A DNA stretch of 28,440 nt. Origin: G020354785 sp965602045 (GTDB lineage Bacteria; Bacteroidota; Bacteroidia; Bacteroidales; UBA10428). Positions 1-8,263 of this stretch are shown here, in pieces (within the stretch, counting starts at the first letter, position 1; each line of letters begins with the position of its first letter). The notes below the pieces were generated by a model. The model did no database searches and was not told the origin of the DNA. It was given only the letters and a program-made list of their open reading frames with translations. Location of the stretch: contig CBFCXR010000014.1 in assembly GCA_965602045.1 (NCBI GenBank), forward strand, positions 1 to 28,440, read 5' to 3'. The position numbers were made by a program, and so were the translations under genes.

Positions 1-285
1 AGGGTATTAATATAAAATTATCTATAAACATTCAAGCAAAATTATAAAATCTTTTTCATCTTATATCAATAATAACGAAAACATACTTTTTTTATAACCA
101 TTTTAAAATATCAATCTATAAAGTTTTAGCTACATTTATAATTGATTAATATGCATATTACCTATCAACCTTCGTGGTCAACATAAAAATAAAAACATCA
201 CTAATAAAACCAATGCCTGACAATTGCTTTATTATTTCCTTATTTTTATACTCAATTCCAAAAATAAAAATACATTATTTATTGT
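1..285. other. AT-rich region without a recognisable gene
   Basis: This opening stretch is very AT-rich and has frequent stops in all frames. I see no coding region, tRNA or clear inverted repeat. It ends at the HAD gene and must hold its promoter, but no TAnnTTTG box stands out. Confidence 0.6.
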
Positions 286-939
286 ATGATTGATACTATA
301 ATATTTGATAATGAAGGTATAGTAATAGATACTGAACATATTTGGGATAAGGAACAGGAGATATTTCTCGGGAGGAGAGGTATATGTTATAGAAGAAGTG
401 AAACTAAGCATTTACTTGGTGGCAGAAGCATTGCAGAAGGTGCAAAAATATTAAAAAAGAAGTTTAATTTATATGAAGATGATACTGTATTATCTAATGA
501 AAGGTTTTTAATAGTAAAAGATTTATTTAATACAGAAGTTAAGTTCATCAAGGGATTTATGGATTTTTATGAAAGAATCCGAAATAAGTTTAAAACATGT
601 ATTGCTACATCAATGAACGAGGATTTGCTAAGCATTGTTGATCAGAAACTTTCTTTAAAGGAATTATTCAACGGACATGTTTACTCGTTAAAACATGTTG
701 GATTCAAATCAAAACCTAATCCTGATATTTTTTTATACACTGCAGAAAAGGTAAAATCGAAACCTGAAACTTGTATAGTATTTGAAGATTCCCCAATTGG
801 AATAACAGCTGCAATAGTGGCGGGAATGAAATGCATTGGACTGGCGACAACCTATACAAAAAGAAAACTAAAGAAAGCCAATTTTGTTTATAATTCTTTT
901 TCTGATATTAGTGCCGATACACTCGACTTAATGGGATAA
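286..939 (+). CDS. HAD-superfamily hydrolase, beta-phosphoglucomutase-like
   Basis: A predicted cytoplasmic phosphatase or phosphomutase of HAD subfamily IA, 217 residues, the usual size for the family. The nucleophile motif near the N-terminus reads FDNEGIVIDTE, with Asp8 as likely nucleophile. A helical cap follows at about residues 15-85. Motif II is the Ser in IATSMNE (Ser109), motif III is Lys143 in KSKPNPDIF, and motif IV is Glu167-Asp168 in VFEDSPIG. The odd point is Glu10 where the family normally has the second Asp (general acid/base) of DxDG. All other motifs look intact, so I expect a functional fold with altered or reduced phosphatase chemistry. The substrate cannot be told from sequence; small sugar phosphates are typical of the family. 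It starts at an ATG, has no operon partner, and converges on the next gene. Confidence 0.85.
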   Translation: MIDTIIFDNEGIVIDTEHIWDKEQEIFLGRRGICYRRSETKHLLGGRSIAEGAKILKKKFNLYEDDTVLSNERFLIVKDLFNTEVKFIKGFMDFYERIRNKFKTCIATSMNEDLLSIVDQKLSLKELFNGHVYSLKHVGFKSKPNPDIFLYTAEKVKSKPETCIVFEDSPIGITAAIVAGMKCIGLATTYTKRKLKKANFVYNSFSDISADTLDLMG

Positions 940-989
940 ATCAAGTATTAATTGAGGGAGATTCGCTAAAAATAAGATTCAATTAAAAA

Positions 990-1541
990 TCAATCTCTCG
1001 GAACTGTAACCTTTAGTATAAAGAACTGGTTATCATTATCAATTTTTAAAAATTGATAAACATACTTTTCGCCTGTCTTACGCAGCATGTCAATAAGTCC
1101 GAGCCCTGCACCTCCTTTGGTAGAAAAATCTCCATCGATTATTGATGACTTGTGCAATTTTGATAATTCATCTCTGTTTAACTTATTAAGATGCTCTATA
1201 GTTTTTTCCAGCTCTTTAGCTTTTTTTATACTCACAATATTCCCGGTAATGATATAATAATAATTTTCTCTCTCACCAACTACGAAGACACCGTTCCCAA
1301 TTCCATCATCATCGAAATCATCAGAATGTCTTGTAATATTTTGCAGGCATTCTACTATAACATGAAAAACTTTGCGTTTAACTGATACGTTTCTGCATGT
1401 ACTGGCAATTTTAGCTTCAGCCATAGATGTGAAAAGCATCAGAATATCATGATTAAGTTTCCCTTTATATACTACAGGGAACCCATGTGCTACCATTTCG
1501 TCGGAAAGCATAGTTTGAACAAAAATCAGATCTCTGTCCAT
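990..1541 (-). CDS. SiaB-family (DUF6272) histidine-kinase-like ATPase protein
   Basis: A 183-residue protein resembling SiaB, the GHKL-type kinase that in Pseudomonas phosphorylates the anti-sigma-antagonist-like protein SiaC and opposes the phosphatase SiaA in a partner-switching pathway. Visible features are an N-box-like helix around residues 60-73 with Glu64 and Asn68 (VECLQNITRHS) and a glycine-rich lid at 142-148 (KGGAGLGL), both expected of an ATP-binding Bergerat fold. It has no sensor domain or membrane segment, so it is probably cytoplasmic. A SiaC-like (DUF1987) gene would normally be expected beside it, but neither flank has room for one: HAD converges 50 bp away on one side, and a 197 bp AT-rich gap lies upstream. 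The family assignment rests on overall resemblance and the two ATP-site motifs; the substrate is unknown. Confidence 0.75.
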   Translation of the reverse strand: MDRDLIFVQTMLSDEMVAHGFPVVYKGKLNHDILMLFTSMAEAKIASTCRNVSVKRKVFHVIVECLQNITRHSDDFDDDGIGNGVFVVGERENYYYIITGNIVSIKKAKELEKTIEHLNKLNRDELSKLHKSSIIDGDFSTKGGAGLGLIDMLRKTGEKYVYQFLKIDNDNQFFILKVTVPRD

Positions 1542-1738
1542 TTATTCAGAATAAAATTGATACTATTATTATATGCAGATTGAATAAAGATATGTCATAT
1601 TAACAAAAAAATCTTAATAAATAATCATTTACTTACTGAAGTTTAGAAATTATGCTATTATGATTGTTTAAATTTATATATAAGTTAAACATTTTAAGTA
1701 TAAGCCCAAACGATTTTAAGATAAATATTCATCAAAAC

Positions 1739-2314
1739 CTAAGTATTATAAAAATGTTTTTTTAGAATATATTTATAAACTTCTTTATTTAAAAAATGTT
1801 TTATGTTCTTTCCTTTTTCTAATGATGCCCTGATAAAACTTGAAGAAATTTCTATTATTGGTGCATCAACAACTTTAATATTTTTATGTTCAGTTAAGTT
1901 AATATTTTCAAATCCACGTCTCGGATAGATGTAACGTTGATAATTTCCAGCTATTTCTTTATGATTTTTCCATTTATGAAATGTATGTAATCCATCGGAA
2001 CCCATTATTAAAACAAATTCGTAATCAGGATGTCTTTCTTTTAAATATGTTAATGTGTCAATTGTATAAGATGGCTTGGGAAGATTAAACTCAATATCAC
2101 AAATTCTAAAATTTTCATCCTCAGTAATTGCCCTTTTTAGTAATTCGTAACGGTCATAATCCTCAAGTAATGCTGTTTTCTTTTTCAAAGGATTTTGCGG
2201 ACTAATAACAAACCAAAGCTCTCCGATATCAGTAAATTCAGCAATATAATTAGCAATAGCCAGATGGCCTATATGAACAGGATTAAATGATCCGAAGTAA
2301 AGGCCGGTTTTCAT
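1739..2314 (-). CDS. nadD: nicotinate-nucleotide adenylyltransferase
   Basis: NadD joins ATP to nicotinate mononucleotide to give deamido-NAD, the penultimate step of NAD synthesis, in the cytoplasm. The protein has 191 residues, typical for the family. The nucleotidyltransferase signature is clear: GSFNPVHIGHL at residues 8-18 with His14 and His17 of the HxGH motif, GSD at 105-107, and ISSSFIR at 156-162, matching the ISSTxIR motif. It is last in the yicC-gmk-nadD run, starting 10 bp after the gmk stop, so it is very likely co-transcribed. I see no sign of truncation or fusion. Confidence 0.95.
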   Translation of the reverse strand: MKTGLYFGSFNPVHIGHLAIANYIAEFTDIGELWFVISPQNPLKKKTALLEDYDRYELLKRAITEDENFRICDIEFNLPKPSYTIDTLTYLKERHPDYEFVLIMGSDGLHTFHKWKNHKEIAGNYQRYIYPRRGFENINLTEHKNIKVVDAPIIEISSSFIRASLEKGKNIKHFLNKEVYKYILKKHFYNT

Positions 2315-2324
2315 TACAAAAAGA

Positions 2325-2894
2325 TTAATTAAAGATAAAATCTCTAACTGCTTTTTCAGCTTCTTTCAATGCTTTATCTAAATCTTCATTGACAATAATT
2401 AAATCAAACTTTTTCGAGAATTTAAGTTCATACTGTGCTTTTTGTAATCTTCTTTTAATTTTTTCTTCAGAGTCGGAACCACGGAATCCCAATCGATTGC
2501 TAAGTTCTTCAATTGAAGGAGGCATAATAAAGATAGCCAGGGCATCATTTCCAAATTGACTTTTTATATTAATTCCACCCCTGACATCAATATCAAAGAT
2601 TATGTTGCTATTACCTGTTTTAATTCTGTCTATTTCACTTCTTAAGGTTCCATAATAATGATTTTTATATACTTCTTCCCATTCAATAAATGCATCATCT
2701 TCAATCTTAGCCTGAAAATCATCAACCGAAAGAAAATAATAATCCTTGTTATCAACTTCTCCGTCTCTCTTTTTACGGGTGCATGCAGAAATTGAAAATT
2801 CAAGTTTCAGATCTTTAATACCAAGCAGATGTCTGACTATAGTAGTTTTGCCAGCTCCTGATGGAGCAGAAAAAATAATAAGTTTACCAGCCAT
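2325..2894 (-). CDS. gmk: guanylate kinase
   Basis: Gmk phosphorylates GMP (and dGMP) to GDP with ATP, a required step for GTP, dGTP and (p)ppGpp pools. At 189 residues it has normal length. The P-loop is at residues 10-17 (APSGAGKT), followed by the GMP-binding region with SACTRKKRDGEVDNKDYYF, which contains the conserved TR..R and DYxF elements, and the IDVRGG segment after it. The gene lies 11 bp downstream of yicC and 10 bp upstream of nadD on the same strand. The yicC-gmk pairing is widely conserved in bacteria, which supports both calls. Confidence 0.96.
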   Translation of the reverse strand: MAGKLIIFSAPSGAGKTTIVRHLLGIKDLKLEFSISACTRKKRDGEVDNKDYYFLSVDDFQAKIEDDAFIEWEEVYKNHYYGTLRSEIDRIKTGNSNIIFDIDVRGGINIKSQFGNDALAIFIMPPSIEELSNRLGFRGSDSEEKIKRRLQKAQYELKFSKKFDLIIVNEDLDKALKEAEKAVRDFIFN

Positions 2895-2905
2895 ATATTT
2901 ATGTT

Positions 2906-3787
2906 TTAGAGAATATTCATTAATTGTTCCTTAATTTTTTCAAGTTCATCTTTCATCATTACAACTAATTTTTGGATCTCAAAATCATTGGCTTTTGAAC
3001 CCAGGGTATTGATCTCTCTTCCTGCTTCCTGAGCTATAAAGCCAAGTTTTTTACCAACTGTATTTCCCTTATTTTCATTCAATACCTGTACAAAATAATG
3101 ACAATGATTTTTTAATCTTATCTTTTCTTCAGTTATATCAAGTTTCTCAAGATAATAAATTAATTCCTGTTCCAATCTTGTATGATCAATGTTTTTCTTA
3201 TCGATAAATTCATTTAAGTTACTATTAATTCTCTTTTTAATATTTTCAACTCTTTGTGGTTCAAAATTTTCGATCTGTTTCAGGTAGGCCTCTATTAAAG
3301 TAATGCGTTTTATTAAGTCTTTACCTAATACTGCCCCTTCTTTTTCTCTGAAACTGTTTAGTTCATCAATAGCTTTAATGAAAGAGTCCCGGATAATTTT
3401 CCATTCTTCAGCTTTAAGTTCTTCAGTATCAGTTTTAAGTACATCAGGCAATCGCATGATAACTTGCATTAAAGGCTCTGAGTTATTAATATCCAAATCT
3501 TTACTAATAGATTGTAACTGCCGGTAGTATTTTTTTATTACATCCGTATTAATTAATGATGCAATGTCCTTACCCGTATATTCAACTGTTATAGTTAATT
3601 CTAATTTCCCCCGTATTATCCTGTTTGATAATTCATTTCTTAATTCCAGATCTTTTTCGCGATAAATATTCGGAAGTTTACTATGAATATCAAGTTGTTT
3701 ACTATTTAATGATTTTAATTCTATAGAAACACTCTTATTTGCGATAACACATTTGGCTCTTCCAAAGCCGGTCATTGATTTGATCAT
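2906..3787 (-). CDS. YicC-family endoribonuclease
   Basis: A 293-residue YicC/YloC-family protein. Members have been characterised as endoribonucleases acting on small or structured RNAs. The conserved N-terminus MIKSMTGFGRA and the C-terminal DUF1732 signature with EINTLGSKAND (about residues 257-267) are both present, with a long helical middle section rich in Lys and Glu. It opens the yicC-gmk-nadD operon. A possible Bacteroidota promoter box lies 50 bp upstream, between this gene and the MATE exporter. The cellular target in this organism cannot be read from the sequence. Confidence 0.93.
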   Translation of the reverse strand: MIKSMTGFGRAKCVIANKSVSIELKSLNSKQLDIHSKLPNIYREKDLELRNELSNRIIRGKLELTITVEYTGKDIASLINTDVIKKYYRQLQSISKDLDINNSEPLMQVIMRLPDVLKTDTEELKAEEWKIIRDSFIKAIDELNSFREKEGAVLGKDLIKRITLIEAYLKQIENFEPQRVENIKKRINSNLNEFIDKKNIDHTRLEQELIYYLEKLDITEEKIRLKNHCHYFVQVLNENKGNTVGKKLGFIAQEAGREINTLGSKANDFEIQKLVVMMKDELEKIKEQLMNIL

Positions 3788-3836
3788 CTTCTAATATAAT
3801 ATCTTTATTAAGTTAAATTTTATCCGGCGTTAGTAA

Positions 3837-3844
3837 CAAAGTTA
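3837..3844 (-). promoter_or_regulatory. candidate -7 promoter box for yicC-gmk-nadD
   Basis: On the minus strand this reads TAACTTTG, matching the Bacteroidota -7 consensus TAnnTTTG. It lies 50 bp upstream of the yicC start in the 69 bp gap after the MATE gene. I do not find a TTG-type -33 element at the usual distance, so the call rests on the -7 box and its position only. Confidence 0.35.
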
Positions 3845-3856
3845 ATAAAAATTCAT

Positions 3857-5233
3857 TTATTCTATTACTGAAGCGCTTACTGCAAGATTTGTGTCTTCCA
3901 CTTTCCTGACTATTACTTTTGATTTCCATCTGCCTGACAGATAATAAAGATATGAGAATAACATCCCCGTAAACCATGATGCCGGGGCTGACCACCATAT
4001 TCCGTCAGTCCCGATAAATTTTGACAGAATAACCGCTAAAGGTAATCGTATTACCCATAATGCAACCAGAGTAATAAACATCGGGATAAGGGTATCGCCA
4101 GCGCCACGCATCACTCCGTTAAACGTAAACATTGTGCTGAAGAATAAGTAAAAAGAACCAACAATAATCAGATATTCGGTACCAACACGGATTACTTCCG
4201 TACTGTCAGTGAAAAGGTGCATCAATAAATTGCGAAATACTACAATCATAATAGTAATAACAAAGGATAATACTGAAGCCATAATTAATGTAGCTCTCAT
4301 GCCTGCTTTTACTCTGTTCGTTTTTGAGGCTCCCAGATTTTGTCCGACAAATGCAGCAAGGGCTTGGCTAAGACTCATTGCAGGAAGCATAGCAATATTA
4401 TTTATTGTACCGGCGGCCGAGTAAGCCGAAGTCACTTCTGTCCCAAATTCATTAACTATTCTGTACAGGGCTATCATACCAATTGCCACAAAAGTATGCT
4501 GAAATCCTGCCGGGACACCTATTTTTACGCTATGATAAAATATCTTTCTGTCAAATTTTAATCTGAGGAAATTTATATTTATTAATTTATGTGTTTTATT
4601 AAGATATAATATCGCAGTTAAGAATGCCCCAAAGTGGGATATAATAGTTGCAAATGCAGCCCCGCTAATACCCCACTTCAATACAATCACAAATAACAAG
4701 TCAAGTATTACATTAAATACTGATGCAATAATCAGAAAGTATAAAGGTGTCTTTGAATCACCTAAGCCCCTGAGAATTGCGCTGGTTCCATTAAAACCAA
4801 AGAAAACAATTATACCGGAAGAAATAATAATAAAATATGTTTTAGCCTGGGGAATAACCTCTTCAGGAAGCATGGTAAGCCTGAAAATACTCTCACTTAA
4901 TAAAATACCAGCAACAGATAAAATAATTGATGCGATAAAGAAAAAAATATAAAGTGTGCTTATTGCCTTCTTCACATTATTATAGTCCTTAGCACCAAAA
5001 TATTGAGCAATAACAATAGTACCACCTGAAGCTATGCCAATACTAAATGACACCAATGCAAAAAGAATGGGGTATGACGCTCCAACAGCAGCCAGGGCTT
5101 CGTCACCAATTGCCTGACCTACAATAATTCGATCAGTTACGTTATATAATTGCTGAAACAAATTCCCAAGAAGCATCGGAGTTGCAAACCTGAGTATCAC
5201 ACTTCCTTCATTACCAGTTGTTAAATCTTTCAT
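3857..5233 (-). CDS. MATE-family multidrug/organic cation exporter
   Basis: A 458-residue inner-membrane protein with about twelve hydrophobic segments, built as two similar halves as in all MATE transporters. MATE proteins export cationic drugs, toxins or metabolites in exchange for sodium ions or protons. Typical elements are the start MKDLTTGNEGSVILRFATPML with a short cytoplasmic N-terminus, the first-helix region followed by the VTDRIIVGQAIGDEALAAVGASYP loop, and the second-half equivalents LGASKTNRVKAGM and FNGVMRGAGDT. The sequence looks closest to the NorM/DinF-like group common in Bacteroidota. It precedes yicC on the same strand but is functionally unrelated. The substrate is unknown. 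Confidence 0.93.
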   Translation of the reverse strand: MKDLTTGNEGSVILRFATPMLLGNLFQQLYNVTDRIIVGQAIGDEALAAVGASYPILFALVSFSIGIASGGTIVIAQYFGAKDYNNVKKAISTLYIFFFIASIILSVAGILLSESIFRLTMLPEEVIPQAKTYFIIISSGIIVFFGFNGTSAILRGLGDSKTPLYFLIIASVFNVILDLLFVIVLKWGISGAAFATIISHFGAFLTAILYLNKTHKLININFLRLKFDRKIFYHSVKIGVPAGFQHTFVAIGMIALYRIVNEFGTEVTSAYSAAGTINNIAMLPAMSLSQALAAFVGQNLGASKTNRVKAGMRATLIMASVLSFVITIMIVVFRNLLMHLFTDSTEVIRVGTEYLIIVGSFYLFFSTMFTFNGVMRGAGDTLIPMFITLVALWVIRLPLAVILSKFIGTDGIWWSAPASWFTGMLFSYLYYLSGRWKSKVIVRKVEDTNLAVSASVIE

Positions 5234-5346
5234 TAAGGCCTGTAAACTAAAAAGAATCCAAAGGTCATTATTTAAATGTAAATCACAAAATAATATTTAC
5301 GATTAACATAATCTTATATTAATATAGATACACAAATTCACAATGC

Positions 5347-5467
5347 TGGTCCAAAAGCACATTTTACGTCATTGCGAGTTTATGAAGCAATCCGCAACTT
5401 ATTGATTTATAAAATACAGATTGCTTCACTTCGTTTGCAATGACGATTGATTCTGGTTTTTGGGCCA
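5347..5467. repeat. MITE/REP-like imperfect palindromic element
   Basis: A nested inverted repeat of about 120 bp. The outer arms are TGGTCCAAAA (5347-5356) and TTTTGGGCCA (5458-5467), matching 9 of 10 when inverted. The inner arms are 5367-5392 and 5419-5445: each begins or ends with the nine-base block CGTCATTGC or its complement and carries GAAGCAATC or its complement next to the loop, with a variable middle of 8-9 bases. The loop is about 26 bases. Repeats built on CGTCATTGCGAG...GAAGCAATC are, from memory, scattered in many copies through Bacteroidota and other genomes as non-autonomous elements. I see no clear target-site duplication and only one copy in this window. Confidence 0.75.
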
Positions 5468-5552
5468 CCCCCGGGGATAAGTAACGTAAAAGATTGAAAG
5501 AGTTATTAACTAAATATTTCGCCTTTAAGAAATTAATTTTAACTTATTCAGT

Positions 5553-5560
5553 TAAATTTG
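5553..5560 (+). promoter_or_regulatory. pyk: candidate -7 promoter box for pyk
   Basis: Reads TAAATTTG, a match to TAnnTTTG, 43 bases upstream of the pyk ATG. A matching -33 TTG is not evident at the expected distance. It is the best promoter candidate in this gap on the plus strand and lies outside the palindromic element. Confidence 0.4.
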
Positions 5561-5603
5561 ACTAAAAATGAAATACTTTTAACTTTTAACTTTTCTTTAG
5601 CTT

Positions 5604-7037
5604 ATGGAAAGACATGATCGATCAAAAACAAAAATTATTGCGACAATAGGTCCGGCAAGTAGTTCAAAAGACGTTTTAAGAAAATTATTTATGGAAGGAA
5701 TAGATGTGTGCAGATTAAATTTTTCTCATGGAACACATTCGGAGCATTTAAATGTTATTAATACTATTCATGAATTGAACGAGGAACTAAATAGTAATGT
5801 TGCTATTATGGCCGATTTGCAAGGGCCAAAAATAAGAATAGGTAATGTAAAAAATAACTCAATCGAGCTAAACAAAAATGAAGAAATATTTTTCTTTACT
5901 CAGGAAGGTACAAGTGACAATAATAAATTATATATAGGTTACAAGGAATTTTCCAGGGATGTTAAAGAAGGTGAAACAATTCTTATTGATGATGGAAAAA
6001 TAGAATTAAAGGTTTTAGAAACAAACAGGAAAGACAAAGTCAAAGCCAAGGTAATCCATGGAGGCATTTTATCATCAAATAAGGGTGTAAATCTTCCGGA
6101 CACAAAAATTTCTCTTCCCAGTTTGACAAGTAAAGATGTTAATGATGTAAACTTTATTTTAGATCATGATATAGATTGGCTTGCACTTTCTTTTGTTAGA
6201 TCATCTGTTGATATCGCTGATTTGAAAAAAATAATAAAGAAAAAGAAAAAAAATATTAAGGTTATAGCTAAAATTGAAAAACCTGAAGCGTTAGAGGAAA
6301 TTGATAATATAATTGACGTTTCTGACGGTATAATGGTTGCAAGGGGAGATCTGGGAGTTGAAGTGTCTTTTGATCATGTTCCTCTGATTCAAAAACAAAT
6401 AGTAAATAAATGTATTAAAAGTTCAAAACCGGTTATCATAGCAACTCAGATGCTTGAAAGCATGATTTTTAATTTCAGGCCAACCAGGGCTGAGGCTAAT
6501 GATGTAGCTAATGCAGTTTTTGATGGTGCTGACACACTTATGTTAAGCGGGGAGACATCAATAGGCAAATATCCAATTTCTGCTATTAATGCTATGCAAA
6601 GAGTCATCGATTATGCTGAAGGAAAAGAATTTGTTTTAAAACATGAACATATACCTGATTGCAAATCAGTATCATACCTACCTGAATCCATTTGTTATAA
6701 TGCTTGCAGGATGGCTGATTTAACAAATGCAAAAGCAATAATTACTTTTACATATTCAGGTGCAACTGCATATAAAATATCAAGCCACAGACCTAAAGCA
6801 AATATTTATGCTTTCACATCTAATAAAAGTTTGGTGAAAAAATTGTCTTTGGTTTGGGGGATAAAAGCGTTTTACCTGGATCATAGAACGCATATTAATG
6901 ATGCTATTGATAGTACTCTGAAAATATTGAAAGATAAAGGTTATATAAAAGATGATGATGTTGCAGTACATGTAGGAAGCATTCCTGTAATAAAAAGGGG
7001 TAATACGAATATGATGAAGATTAGCTACGTTAGATGA
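5604..7037 (+). CDS. pyk: pyruvate kinase
   Basis: Pyk transfers phosphate from phosphoenolpyruvate to ADP, the last ATP-yielding step of glycolysis, in the cytoplasm. The 477 residues give the standard three-domain enzyme (TIM barrel, a B domain inserted at about 72-168, and an allosteric C domain from about 350) without the extra C-terminal PEP-utiliser domain of some bacilli. Catalytic and metal residues are in place: Arg37, Asn39 and Ser41 in CRLNFSHG, Asp71, Lys223 and Glu225 in IAKIEKPEAL, Asp249 in ARGDLGVEV, Thr281 in ATQMLESM, and the MLSGETSIGKYP segment. The terminal ...KISYVR is a usual end. It stands alone, and a candidate promoter box lies upstream. Confidence 0.97.
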   Translation: MERHDRSKTKIIATIGPASSSKDVLRKLFMEGIDVCRLNFSHGTHSEHLNVINTIHELNEELNSNVAIMADLQGPKIRIGNVKNNSIELNKNEEIFFFTQEGTSDNNKLYIGYKEFSRDVKEGETILIDDGKIELKVLETNRKDKVKAKVIHGGILSSNKGVNLPDTKISLPSLTSKDVNDVNFILDHDIDWLALSFVRSSVDIADLKKIIKKKKKNIKVIAKIEKPEALEEIDNIIDVSDGIMVARGDLGVEVSFDHVPLIQKQIVNKCIKSSKPVIIATQMLESMIFNFRPTRAEANDVANAVFDGADTLMLSGETSIGKYPISAINAMQRVIDYAEGKEFVLKHEHIPDCKSVSYLPESICYNACRMADLTNAKAIITFTYSGATAYKISSHRPKANIYAFTSNKSLVKKLSLVWGIKAFYLDHRTHINDAIDSTLKILKDKGYIKDDDVAVHVGSIPVIKRGNTNMMKISYVR

Positions 7038-7142
7038 ACACTCATTAAAATAACACAAAGTCTGAGAAGATGCTCAGGTAAACAGGTTTTGGGGGCCTGA
7101 TAACTAAATTTAACTTTTTTAAAAATTTAATCAGCATGAGCC

Positions 7143-8174
7143 ATGAAAGCGATGCTTTTACATGAAATATGTGATTTAAACAAAAACTATCAGCCTTTGA
7201 AATTAGCTGATATACCAAATCCGGTAATAGGGAAAAATGAGGTTTTAATAAAAGTTAAAACCTGCGGAGTATGTCATACGGAATTAGATGAGATTGAAGG
7301 AAGAACGCCCCCGGATAAATTTCCGATAATATTAGGGCATCAGGTTGTTGGAATTATTGAGGATGTATATGATGAGCACAGCAATATAAAGATCGGGGAT
7401 AGAGTAGGAGTGGCATGGATATATACATCGTGCGGGAAGTGTAAATATTGTTTATCAGGACAGGAAAATCTGTGTTATGATTTTAAGGCAACAGGAAGGG
7501 ATGTTAATGGAGGTTACGCAGAATATATGGTAGCTGATAAAGATTTTATATATAATATCCCTGAAACATTTTCTGATGCCGAAGCTGCGCCCTTATTATG
7601 TGCCGGGGCTATAGGATATCGTTCATTAAAACTTTCATCCATAAAAAACGGAGAATCTTTAGGTTTAACAGGATTTGGCGCATCCGCTCACCTTGTAATT
7701 AAAATGGTGAGACACAAGTATCCTGATACTAAAATATACGTTTTCGCAAGAAGCGTCAAAGAAAGAGATTTTGCCAGGCAATTAGGGGCAGAATGGACAG
7801 GTGATACTTCAGACAAATCACCTGATTATCTTGATTGTATAATAGATACCACACCTGTATGGAAACCAATGGTCGAAGCTCTTGCCAATTTAAATCCGGG
7901 AGGAAGGCTGATAATAAATGCAATAAGAAAAGAAAACTTTGATAAAGAATATCTGCAAAGATTAAGTTATCACAAACATTTATGGATGGAGAAAGAAATT
8001 AAAAGTGTGGCAAATGTTGAACGTTGTGATGTAATGGAGTTTTTGGAAATCGCTTCACAAATACCAATCAAGCCTGAAATTCAGGAATATCAGCTTGAAG
8101 AGGCTAACAAGGCTCTTACTGAAATTAAGCAAAGAAAGATTAAAGGCGCAAAGGTTCTGATAATAAATAAATAA
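7143..8174 (+). CDS. zinc-dependent alcohol dehydrogenase family protein
   Basis: A 343-residue medium-chain dehydrogenase/reductase, probably a cytoplasmic NAD(P)-dependent alcohol or aldehyde oxidoreductase. The catalytic zinc ligands are likely Cys44 (GVCHTELD), His66 (GHQVVG) and Cys153 (LLCAGAIGY). The structural zinc lobe is complete, with Cys97, Cys100, Cys103 and Cys111 in SCGKCKYCLSGQENLC. The nucleotide-binding fold starts at LTGFGASAHLVIK (about 175-187), a variant of GxGxxG. An unusual point is Gln67 after His66, where the commonest form of the motif is GHE. The pattern resembles the subgroup often annotated as zinc-binding alcohol dehydrogenase family protein, so I avoid naming it AdhP or AdhA. 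It lies 105 bp after pyk on the same strand; shared function is possible but not shown. Confidence 0.88.
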   Translation: MKAMLLHEICDLNKNYQPLKLADIPNPVIGKNEVLIKVKTCGVCHTELDEIEGRTPPDKFPIILGHQVVGIIEDVYDEHSNIKIGDRVGVAWIYTSCGKCKYCLSGQENLCYDFKATGRDVNGGYAEYMVADKDFIYNIPETFSDAEAAPLLCAGAIGYRSLKLSSIKNGESLGLTGFGASAHLVIKMVRHKYPDTKIYVFARSVKERDFARQLGAEWTGDTSDKSPDYLDCIIDTTPVWKPMVEALANLNPGGRLIINAIRKENFDKEYLQRLSYHKHLWMEKEIKSVANVERCDVMEFLEIASQIPIKPEIQEYQLEEANKALTEIKQRKIKGAKVLIINK

Positions 8175-8263
8175 GTTTTTTGGAGTAAATGTTTTCCTTA
8201 ATGTATGTATTAATAAATAATATTTTGTAACTTACATATAGGATAAAGGTCATTGCTTAAATT

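Larger units (their letters stand above)
5234..5603. other. 370 bp intergenic region between MATE exporter and pyk
   Basis: A divergent gap, the longest in the window. It must hold the start signals of both flanking genes. From left to right I see an AT-rich part, a nested imperfect palindrome at 5347-5467, a CCCCGGGG palindrome at 5469-5476, then a second AT-rich part with a candidate -7 box at 5553-5560 and a tandem ACTTTTA-type repeat just before pyk (about 5573-5595). No coding region is visible. Confidence 0.6.

Noticed and set aside
954..999. Inverted repeat at the convergent ends of the HAD and SiaB-like genes as a shared terminator
   Set aside because: Seven of eight pairs with a 28-base loop and no T tract; it also reaches into the SiaB-like stop codon. 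Too weak to annotate.
6780..7058. Open frame of 92 codons on the minus strand inside pyk
   Set aside because: It is antisense to a clear pyruvate kinase and has no recognisable protein pattern; treated as a shadow.
7062..7100. Competing short hairpins between pyk and the alcohol dehydrogenase gene that might form an attenuator or terminator
   Set aside because: Stems are only 4-5 pairs, there is no adjoining T tract, and such pairings are expected by chance in a gap of this length.
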